A DNA stretch of 13,782 nucleotides from Pseudoneurospora amorphoporcata. Taxonomy: Eukaryota; Ascomycota; Sordariomycetes; Sordariales; Sordariaceae. The position numbers were made by a program, and so were the translations under genes. This document shows positions 7,960 to 13,782 of the stretch, piece after piece; position 1 is the first letter of the stretch, and each line of letters opens with the position of its first letter. The stretch covers positions 1 to 13,782 of the forward strand of contig MU859476.1 of the NCBI GenBank assembly GCA_033297205.1, read 5' to 3'. Under the pieces are notes generated by a model. That model was given only the letters and a program-made list of their open reading frames with translations. It had not been told where the DNA came from and ran no database searches.

Positions 7960-8724
7960 TTAATGATCCCAAACGGCGTGCCAAAATTTGCAGACACCAA
8001 AGGTAGCTATAACAAGGAGCAAAAAAACAACGGCACAGATAGGTCCGACGATGATTCCTGCTAGCTGGCCGTCCGTGTAACAATGCTTTCCAGGAGGGCA
8101 CGAGGGTTCCTCCACATATGTAACTCCTCCAACTCGAACGGATCCATCCTCTAATATCTCTGCGTCGCTAATGTGCTTGTGAGGTGCTGGGTTCAAATCT
8201 CCCAAGGCTATTGCAGATAGAAAGTCAACTTGAAGTTGTGGTGTAGAAGGAAACACTGGGGGCAGATACAATCCAGAAGACAACAGAGAAGGAAAAAAAG
8301 GGCCACAGGGAGGAAAGGGGTATAGAAATGACAACGTACCTTCTCGATTGAGTTCACGTCTAGCAGGACCATGCCTTCGCCTCATGTGGTGTGGGTAGCC
8401 ATGGCTAGTCCTTGTCGAGTTCACGTGCGCATGGTTGCCGCTCGTAGGTCCATCTCGTACTGCTTGGTCAACATCTCGAGAGACCGCATCATCGTTCCCT
8501 GCATCCCTTTTGGTAACCCGGTCGGTGGGAATTACAGTAAAGGTGCTTGTTGGCAACGAGGTCTCGTCGGGGCCGTGGATGTTGTGGTCTGGTGATGTCT
8601 CGAGGTTCAAATCATCGCGCTCGATGGCTTGATGTTCTCTTGTAGTCGGTGGGTTAATGTTTAAGGCAGTGGAGAAGCCAATAAAGGTAACGATTAACGC
8701 TTGAACGAGGAATCCTGTGCGCAT
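7960..8724 (-). CDS. Type I membrane protein, two exons, 210 aa (array unit E)
   Basis: The ATG at 8724 lies about 66 nt after a TATAAAA box. The protein begins with a signal peptide (MRTGFLVQALIVTFIGFSTA, cleavage near residue 20). Next is the family motif LNINPPTTREHQAI. The ectodomain is polar and His/Asp/Arg-rich, with one sequon (NST, 102-104) and a dibasic KR at 72-73. An intron at 8208-8339 (132 nt) has a consensus GTACGT donor and a TTGAC..CTGCAATAG end. It is a multiple of three and has no stop, so retention would give a 254-aa form with a Phe/Pro-rich insert. Spliced exon 2 (8207-7960) encodes a linker with Cys 167 and 173 (SCPPGKHC). It then has a TM at about 178-201 (AGIIVGPICAVVFLLLVIAT) and a very short tail (CKFWHAVWDH). 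It is a likely cell-surface protein with unknown ligand or role. Confidence is high for gene and topology, none for function. Confidence 0.72.
   Translation of the reverse strand: MRTGFLVQALIVTFIGFSTALNINPPTTREHQAIERDDLNLETSPDHNIHGPDETSLPTSTFTVIPTDRVTKRDAGNDDAVSRDVDQAVRDGPTSGNHAHVNSTRTSHGYPHHMRRRHGPARRELNREGTLSFLYPFPPCGPFFPSLLSSGLYLPPVFPSTPQLQVDFLSAIALGDLNPAPHKHISDAEILEDGSVRVGGVTYVEEPSCPPGKHCYTDGQLAGIIVGPICAVVFLLLVIATFGVCKFWHAVWDH
8208..8339 (-). other. Intron of unit E (132 nt, phase 1)
   Basis: The donor GTACGT follows GAGAAG, and the acceptor is CTATCTGCAATAG preceded by TTGAC. The inside has a CCC/T-rich run. Splicing joins G with CC to give Ala (NRE-A-LGDL). Length divisible by three and absence of stops make retention possible. 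Confidence 0.7.
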
Positions 8725-8789
8725 CTTGTCGTCGATGATGGTCAGTCGATAATGGAAAAGGAAGCGGAGGAAGCAAAGAATGCGTTGTA

Positions 8790-8798
8790 TTTTATACC
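8790..8798 (-). promoter_or_regulatory. TATA box for unit E
   Basis: The minus strand reads GGTATAAAA, followed by ATACAACGCATTCTTTGCTTCC, about 66 nt before the ATG at 8724. It is the clearest core promoter in the window. Confidence 0.7.
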
Positions 8799-9410
8799 TT
8801 TTTGCCGTTTAATGAGAGCGAATATCAGGTAGCCTGGGAGGCATGTATCAACTCATTGGCCTGCGCTGTTGCTTTGTGTGCCATTCTTTGTTTCTATTTT
8901 CCCCACAACCAAGAGGCTCGTTGGTTGCCCGTTGGATGGCGTCGGATGGCATAAAGTGTCAAAGGGACCCCCTTTCCATGCTCGTTCCTTTGTGGGCTTT
9001 CTTGAACGCTTGAGTGGATGTACCTTTAAATTAATCAGAGGATTAGGCTGCCTGGAAAAGTAGGACGGCGGAAGGGATGAGGACATCTGTTGGGGGCTGG
9101 AAAAGGCGACAACGAAAGGGTTGATTGGGGTTGTCTAACGGAAGAGGAGAAACGAACCAGGGCGGCCTAAATACCTGGAAGGCGTGTGCCATTGAATAGG
9201 CGGCAGGGCACGGACTTCCAACAACATCAGATTGATCGAGACGAGGGAAGGAACGATGACATGTCGTTGCAAATGGAGTCGGAATTGGCCGACAAGCGAC
9301 GTTAATGGCGGCTTTCTAACCAATCATGGGGCGCGTAATTATTTAACCCCTTACCCCGCGGCCCAGTGCCCATTCCTTCTTTCAATCAATGCAACCCAAG
9401 ATTCAACCAG
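8799..9410. other. Intergenic upstream of unit E
   Basis: This should hold upstream promoter elements of unit E. Open frames of 60-90 codons exist on both strands but show no coding pattern, signal peptide or TM. Nothing else is supported. Confidence 0.55.
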
Positions 9411-9464
9411 TCTGTTAGTAATACGCGCTATAGTTTGCTGTAATAGCGCATTTGTACTAACAGA
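9411..9464. repeat. Imperfect 20-bp inverted repeat (hairpin)
   Basis: The arm tctgttagtaatacgcgcta (9411-9430) faces tagcgca...gtactaacaga (9444-9464). Ten outer and six inner bases pair perfectly around a short mismatched stretch, with a loop of about 13 bases. It could be a miniature palindromic element or a hairpin. The outer word ctaacaga also occurs near 11290. Confidence 0.6.
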
Positions 9465-9500
9465 TACCCGCCCCACAGCATTACCCCTCCCTACGCCACC

Positions 9501-9620
9501 ATGAGGTGCCTTCCCCGTGCCACCTGCCCGTCCCGATCATCCAACCCGACTTTAACACCTTCCACACCCGGCCTCGTCATCGCTCCCGAAATCAACCTAC
9601 TAACAACATTCACAGCATGA
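9501..9620 (+). CDS. Doubtful plus-strand small ORF, 39 aa
   Basis: The ATG at 9501 has an excellent start context (cgccaccATGa) and opens a 39-residue Pro/Ser/Thr frame containing TPGLVIAPEINLLTTFTA before a TGA. The same frame then stays open for about 58 more codons of coding-like Thr/Ser/Ala sequence (begins TPNTSVNVSQSLAAVTHTRK). It may therefore be a plus-strand gene broken by one stop, or chance. It overlaps the unit C region antisense. No family recognised; low confidence. Confidence 0.2.
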   Translation: MRCLPRATCPSRSSNPTLTPSTPGLVIAPEINLLTTFTA

Positions 9621-9735
9621 ACCCCAAACACAAGCGTAAACGTTTCCCAATCCCTTGCAGCAGTCACTCACACACGGAAAGCAACCCCAAGCGCAAAAAG
9701 TATAGAACCGGGTGCTGCAAATGTTGGAACAAGAA

Positions 9736-9957
9736 TCAGGGACACTGGAACTGCTTCTTTCTCTCCTCATCCCAACCACCACAACACAGGCCGTGGATGA
9801 CATATGCTATCCAGAGGATCGCGAAGAAGATGATTAGGCAGGCGATGGCGATGGCAAGAACCGGGCCGAATTTCATTCCCTTTTTCTTCATCCTGTCGAA
9901 CTTTCCGGTTGATGTCGGTTTCGGAATAGGAGTCTGGTAGACGTCGCGGTGGCGCAT
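9736..9957 (-). CDS. Small single-pass membrane protein, 73 aa (array unit C)
   Basis: The ATG at 9957 opens a 73-aa frame: a polar N-terminus (MRHRDVYQTPIPKPTSTGKF), a Lys cluster (RMKKKGMK, 22-29), a strong TM (GPVLAIAIACLIIFFAILWI, 31-50, on to about 54), and a short tail CCGGWDEERKKQFQCP. Basic residues lie on both sides of the TM, so its orientation is unclear. The frame is open upstream for about 23 codons to a TGA and there reads RRDGSSGSSKPNTNHQ, a Gly/Ser linker resembling the linker start of units A and B (DGQP). This hints that the unit descends from a last exon of an A/B-like gene. I found no acceptor AG in the right phase before that linker. A weak alternative start upstream (MPVALLVNLLANHL, 10048) is in another frame. 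It is a small gene or an orphan TM exon. Confidence 0.5.
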   Translation of the reverse strand: MRHRDVYQTPIPKPTSTGKFDRMKKKGMKFGPVLAIAIACLIIFFAILWIAYVIHGLCCGGWDEERKKQFQCP

Positions 9958-10227
9958 TTGATGGTTGGTGTTGGGTTTCGAGCTTCCACTTGAGCCATCG
10001 CGTCGTGAGATGGTTTGCCAGAAGATTCACCAGCAAGGCCACGGGCATCCAACGGCCGTGCGTGCAAACGTTTTCTCGATACTCGATTCACCCGTCGTAG
10101 CGATTCTAAAGTCAAGTACTGTCACTCAAGTCATCGTTATCGCTTTGCCTATCACTGATCTACCTCTATTAGCTTGTCTTTGATTCCCTCTTCTTTTCAG
10201 CTTCCCTTCTTCTCAAACCCCCAGCCT

Positions 10228-10725
10228 CTACCGATACCCCCTCCTCATCCTCCTACTCATCTCATGCTCCTCGTTAGCTCGCGCCTGAATTCTCCCGACT
10301 CTTCTGAGCCCAAGGAAACAACCGATAGCAAGCGCGAGAGCAGCCAGACCTAATAACGAGAATCCGACGGCTTCACCTATGTTGATTTTGTGTCCACCAC
10401 CAGACGGCTGGGCTGGCACTGGGAGTGGGTCATGCGTGCGCCTGCCCTTGTCTGGTTGCTGTTCCTGTCCACCTCCTCCATCTCCTTGGGGCTGGCCATC
10501 TTGTCTTTTCTATAGCACGATGGTAGTTCCCTGTAGTTTGCCCTCTTCATCATAGCTCACGGCCGTGGCTCTCTTACCCTCTTTGGTGCTTAGCGTGTGC
10601 GTTCTTAGGCTTGAATCATTGCTGATGTCTTGTAGGTCCCGAGGTGCTGGTGCTTTGACGACGTTGGCGGCGCACAGGCCGAGGAGGGTTGAAAGGAACA
10701 GATGCTGGAGCAGTTGTGGCTTCAT
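10228..10725 (-). CDS. Type I membrane protein, two exons, 139 aa (array unit A)
   Basis: The ATG at 10725 starts a signal peptide (MKPQLLQHLFLSTLLGLCAA) and the family motif NVVKAPAPRDLQDI. Unspliced, the frame meets a TAG after 71 aa and then continues open in the same frame to 10228. A phase-1 intron at 10500-10577 (78 nt, GTAAGA donor, ACAAG acceptor) removes the stop and gives 139 aa: ectodomain to residue 49, then DGQPQGDGGGGQEQQPDKG, HDPLPV, SGGG, and a TM at about 93-114 (AVGFSLLGLAALALAIGCFL). A basic tail rich in Arg and Glu ends RRMRRGYR. Unit B has the same layout, including donor, phase, DGQP, DPLP and SGGG, so A and B are clear paralogs. The AAG acceptor is unusual. An alternative 51-nt intron (GTGAGC to CTATAG) would also keep frame. 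If the intron is retained, a secreted 71-aa peptide results. Confidence 0.65.
10500..10577 (-). other. Predicted intron of unit A with in-frame TAG
   Basis: The donor GTAAGA and phase 1 are shared with unit B. The acceptor is ACAAG just before ATGG in both. The TAG stop lies 8-10 nt before the 3' end. The non-YAG acceptor keeps confidence moderate. Confidence 0.45.
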
Positions 10726-11519
10726 TTTTGTCGAATACCAATGGCTATTGGGGACTTTCGCTTGTTGAAGTGATGCTGAACTTGATTATCAACAGGTGAC
10801 TGGATGTTTCCTCTACTTGTACCTTCAACTGCTTCTTCGAAGCAACGGACTCCTTTGGCCGCACGAGAAAATAACGGGACGTAAGTACCATTCAACAAGG
10901 CTAAAGAGCTCCTACGAAGAACTAACAACGGAAAGCAAACTCGGTGCTATGCTTCACGAGTGGTTGGTTTGTTTCAATCCCTTCGAGAAGAATACCATTT
11001 TGTCCTCCGCATTGTTCACCCTCCCATTCTAGGAAGTGTAAAAAGTCTATCGCTAACATGATAACATCTTTGAGCTGTAAGAAGAGATTTCAATCCAGCA
11101 ATCCGTAATCCAACGAGGCCGGTCATCATTTGGCGGCTAGTTCGCTCGACAAGTATCTAGGAATTTTATTTACGTCATGAAAACCCCGACAATGAAAACC
11201 AGGGATTTATCAAGCCTTGCATTCGTGGAAGTTCAGTGTGGTTGTTAGCATCACCCACTAACAGGTGCCGCGACAGGGAGGTTACACTAACAGATATCAT
11301 CCAATCCAACGTCGCGTGGCATTTTAGAGGTATATCCGCCTTCACCCACTCGGTTCCCTGCCGTCAAAATCAGGCTTCTCTCTTCCACTTGCCAATGAAT
11401 TAAAAGAGGAACTTTAACACCCGTCGCACAATCCACATAATGCACCACAAAAAGAGAAAGCCAACTACACCCACCCTAAACCTACAAACACCCAGTTTTC
11501 CTCTAGGCACCCACCTGTC
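10726..11519. other. Intergenic upstream of unit A
   Basis: The near part (10726-10800) is a plausible leader for unit A (minus-strand CATCACTTCAACAAGC). No TATA box is clear. The rest has no supported gene. Confidence 0.5.
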
Positions 11520-11830
11520 TCAAAGTATTTTTTTAAATTTAACAGCCTGTAATCATCCAAATTCCTAACAACTAGTTTAAATAAGTTAATGAGCTAATAA
11601 AAAACCTTTCTACTACTCAAAAAAGTTCCTAATTTTAATCATTATTAATATTCTAAGTAAATTGCACAGCTCGGACTTTGCTATTGCAAACAGTTAAAAG
11701 ACGTCCCCTACTATAAAAATTTAATATAATAAATATAGTAGATAGGTAGATTACCTATAAGTATCTTCATATACGAACTTTCATAACGATCTAAGCATTT
11801 TTCATCAAAATATTTAGAAGTGGCTAGAAA
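11520..11830. repeat. Strongly AT-rich tract, possible RIP-decayed relic
   Basis: About 300 bp of TA-rich DNA stands out from its neighbours. It includes ctactata...tatagtag (8-bp arms at 11708-11715 and 11734-11741) and a taggtagattaccta palindrome just after. This is the kind of sequence that repeat-induced point mutation leaves in old repeats. No coding frame or recognisable element remains. Confidence 0.5.
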
Positions 11831-11926
11831 AAGCGGGTGTCTATAGGGAAAAGGGTAGGTGTAGCTAGGCTTCCTCCACAAAAACAACCCGACTATAAAC
11901 CTCCCAGCAATACTTGAAACGACCGT

Positions 11927-12148
11927 CTAAACAATCGCCTTTCCCTCCAGAACAACCACATCCGTAGGCGCAAGCGTTACTGCCGCCACCGGAACTGTGA
12001 CAGGAGCAGCAACGGCTTAGAAACTCTTAACCTTTTCCTGACGAGCTTCGTCCAAGAACCAGTAGATGAAGCATCCGCCACTGAAAGTCAGTACGACACT
12101 AACGGAGACAGCTATCCCCGCGATTTTGGCCATCTTTTCCCATCCCAT
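11927..12148 (-). pseudogene. Broken TM-module copy (array unit D)
   Basis: From the ATG at 12148 the frame gives 43 residues: MGWEKMAK, then a TM segment (IAGIAVSVSVVLTFSGGCFI, 9-28, on to about 32), then LDEARQEKVKSF, a charged tail like the other units, and a TAA at 12017-12019. After the stop the same frame stays open for 29 codons with coding-like Ala/Val/Thr residues (AVAAPVTVPVAAVTLAPTDV) to a TAG at 11927. The TAA could be a CAA codon changed by C to T, the RIP direction. There is no signal-peptide exon within the 260 bp upstream and an in-frame TAA lies five codons before the ATG, so the 5' part is missing. Alternatively it is a complete 43-aa TM peptide. It sits between A and B, on the same strand. 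Confidence 0.45.
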
Positions 12149-12239
12149 CTCCAGAATCCGTTAGGCTGTTCTGGTAAGTAGGTCTATATCCATGGCATCG
12201 CAATGTTATGTTTAGCCCACTTTCTTCCAATTACGTTGC

Positions 12240-12490
12240 GGTTCTAAAACTACCCGTTGATTTTCTTTTCCATTTTTTCCCAACTCTAATTGTTTTTTTT
12301 TCCTTCTTTTTCTCCATTTCCCTCAAAAATCCCTTTCCACTTTCTTTTTCTTCTTATTCTTTTCCCTTCTAATCTCTTTGGCTCTCTCTTCCTCCGCACT
12401 TTACCAACTACCTCCTATTGCTCCTCCTCCTTTGCCTCCTCATCTTATACTCCTCATCACTCTCCTTCTGGTCCTCTCTCCTAGCCTTTA
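12240..12490 (+). repeat. Long polypyrimidine tract
   Basis: About 250 bp of the plus strand is almost entirely C and T, so the transcript strand of unit B is purine-rich here. It covers the 3' flank of unit B and the codons for its Arg/Glu/Lys tail. It is low-complexity and prone to slippage. Confidence 0.7.
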
Positions 12491-12986
12491 TCCCCTTAAA
12501 TACACATATCAAGAGAACAATTCCTAAAACGCCAGCTATAGAGCCCCCAATGATGGCGCCTATGTCGGCTTTTCTACCACCGCCGCCACTGTTACTTGGT
12601 GACTCCATTGGGAGCGGGTCATACATGGGCTTTGGCTTCTCTACGGATTGTTGCTGTCCTTCCTTACCCCCGGTTCCGGCTCCGGCTCCTGCTCCTCCGC
12701 TTGGTGGCTGTCCATCTTGTCGTTTCCTTATATGTAGCTCGAAGGGGACCTCCTATGGTCTATTACCTTCTTCACTCCTCTCGTTGGTGTATGTCTTACC
12801 TGTGCTCGAACCTGTGGTGGTTACTGCCTGTATGCTTGTGAGAAAGCTAGCAGTACGAGTAGGGCGGTTTGCGGTTCGGGTTGTTATTAGTGTGTTGATG
12901 CTCGGGTCACGAGGCGGTTTGATGACCGAGGCGTCGGACAGGCCGAGAAAGGAGAAGAGAATGGAAAAGAGAAGCTGTGACCTCAT
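12408..12986 (-). CDS. Type I membrane protein, two exons, 164 aa (array unit B)
   Basis: The ATG at 12986 starts a signal peptide (MRSQLLFSILFSFLGLSDAS) and a short form of the family motif (VIKPPRDPSINTL). A Thr/Ser-rich ectodomain follows, probably O-glycosylated. Unspliced, it stops at TAG after 77 aa and the same frame reopens. A phase-1 intron at 12716-12799 (84 nt, GTAAGA donor, ACAAG acceptor) gives 164 aa. Exon 2 encodes DGQPPSGG, an Ala-Gly repeat (AGAGAGTGG), YDPLPMESPSNSGGGGRKAD, a TM at about 113-135 (IGAIIGGSIAGVLGIVLLIC), and a strongly charged tail ending MRRQRRRSNRR. Its layout matches unit A over the whole length, with linker and TM modules the best conserved. The tail is longer and more basic than in A. 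Likely a surface protein with a cytoplasmic basic tail; no known family. Confidence 0.65.
12716..12799 (-). other. Predicted intron of unit B with in-frame TAG
   Basis: The donor GTAAGA lies after ACAG. The only acceptor keeping the frame with the TM exon is ACAAG before ATGGACAG, the same place as in unit A. The TAG is inside the intron, about 40 nt before its 3' end. Confidence 0.45.
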
Positions 12987-13340
12987 CGTGTCGGCAGCTT
13001 TTTGGGGAGAGTTTTGTTTGGGGCCTGTAAGTATCGATGCAAAGTTCTTGGTAACTAATGGTTTGTCAACAATGGAGGAGCGGTGTTCTTCCCCTTCAAT
13101 TGGGGCTGGGCGGTTGCACTACTTGTACATGTCAACTGCTCCTTCCAGTTGCTTTGAGCTCTGGCCTTTGGTGAGTCGGTTTCGAAAGGGAAGGATCGAA
13201 CATTCTTGGGGTGAGCAATGAGGACCAACGGGGGTTCTTGTGGGAAAGACAAACCAACCACGTTTAAAACATAATATCTACTAGGTAGATGTGATTGCAA
13301 TTGTTAGTTCTTCAAAGACCATGAGACGATCCCTTTGTTG

Positions 13341-13358
13341 AACTGTCACACGGACATT
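13341..13358 (+). repeat. Direct repeat, copy 1 of 2
   Basis: aactgtcacacggacatt, identical to 13686-13703. It contains TGTCAC, a start common in fungal Ty3-type LTRs. Confidence 0.7.
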
Positions 13359-13685
13359 CGACCTCAACCCTGACCCTACAACGTGAGGCTCGCGGAGCCG
13401 CACATCTCTCAGCCTCGCGCAGATGCTTCAGCGTATTCCAGCCAATGATGCCTCTGCCGGCTGCACTGCCCCTCACGCTAGGGCAAGCCGGCCAGGCCAG
13501 GGAGAAGAACTCTGTCCTCACAGGACCATCCGCAGCCAACCACAACAACAGGGAGACGTCGACGATATGGCCGGCGCCAAAGGAGGGAAGCGACTGGAGG
13601 AAACCACCCATGAAGATCCACTTGTAAGCACACGCGTGCACACTGCTAGATAGATGCCTTACGGCCTCATGGCTGGAATCAGGCC

Positions 13686-13703
13686 AACTGTCACACGGAC
13701 ATT
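13686..13703 (+). repeat. Direct repeat, copy 2 of 2
   Basis: Exact copy of 13341-13358, 345 bp away. The flanking sequences differ after the repeat (cgacc versus gccca). Confidence 0.7.
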
Positions 13704-13782
13704 GCCCACAGTCCAGGGGTTAGGATTGCAAGACTCAACAGAGCCTCAACGCCTAGCATTAGCCTCAAGATGCTCAGTGGCC

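Larger units (their letters stand above)
12987..13782. other. Right flank, no gene I can defend
   Basis: The left part is the leader and promoter of unit B. The part from about 13340 is more GC-rich and has open frames on both strands. A plus-strand stretch with QPQQQGDVDDMAGAKGGKRL runs into a GTAAGC donor-like site at 13625 and could be an exon of a gene leaving the window, but nothing confirms it. Two 18-bp direct repeats lie here. Confidence 0.4.

Noticed and set aside
9506..9940. Plus-strand 144-codon Lys/Arg-rich frame
   Set aside because: Mostly antisense to unit C; its hydrophobic part mirrors the TM codons of C and its start is not ATG-supported.
10507..10509. Programmed stop readthrough at TAG in unit A (and at TAG in unit B)
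   Set aside because: The stop positions differ relative to the conserved KRQDGQP motif, the bases after TAG (AAA, GAG) do not fit known readthrough contexts, and both stops fall inside a shared GTAAGA intron model.
11927..12986. D as an alternative last exon of B
   Set aside because: No acceptor AG in phase 1 lies before the D frame; all nearby AGs give another frame or an immediate stop.
13312..13641. Minus-strand 109-codon frame near the right edge
   Set aside because: Starts at GTG, no domain or signal peptide, overlaps a competing plus-strand frame; left as undefined flank.
1..13782. CRISPR array, tRNA, rRNA or phage genes
   Set aside because: No regularly spaced repeats, no cloverleaf-like sequence recognised by eye, and no prokaryotic gene organisation.

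Overview
The window looks like nuclear DNA of a filamentous ascomycete, probably a Sordariomycete-type fungus. The genes are short, with A/C-rich sequence before their ATGs and a few TATA boxes. Introns run from about 50 to 130 nt and have GTAAGT, GTACGT or GTAAGA donors. Intergenic spaces are long, one AT-rich tract looks like a RIP-decayed relic, and there is a MITE-like fold-back element. No rRNA, tRNA, CRISPR array or bacterial operon structure was seen. Everything here is read by eye. No database search was run and no gene name is recognised, so functions stay open.

Left third (1-4640): two intronless hypothetical genes lie on the minus strand (13-669 and 1773-2645). They may share a short C-terminal motif, and the second carries a cysteine cluster between two copies of a DPIDS motif. 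A divergent plus-strand gene (3433-4224) has at least two introns, and its central reading frame is unclear. Microsatellites and a GGA tract lie in and after this gene. Next comes an inverted-repeat, MITE-like insertion (about 4838-5222).

Right two thirds (5526-12986): all supported genes are small, on the minus strand, and read as a tandem array of single-pass membrane or secreted proteins. Four have a signal peptide (H 6208-6957, E 7960-8724, A 10228-10725, B 12408-12986). These four begin M[KR][PST] and have a P/R/Q-containing motif just after the predicted cleavage site. E, A and B join a signal-peptide/ectodomain exon to a transmembrane (TM) exon through a phase-1 intron. Other units carry only the TM module: G 5526-5765, F 7621-7886, C 9736-9957, and a broken copy D 11927-12148. 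F has no ATG, is spliced-exon-like, resembles the last exon of E, and could be an alternative last exon of E. Retaining the intron in A or B would end translation before the TM segment, so one gene could in principle give both soluble and membrane forms.

The most interesting item is this array as a whole: a local, modular, apparently fast-evolving family of tiny type I membrane proteins with duplicated and orphaned TM exons. Its role is unknown. Cell-surface recognition, sensing or effector-like roles are only speculation. The right edge (12987-13782) has no gene I can defend. It holds two 18-bp direct repeats that may mark repeat or LTR-like DNA.
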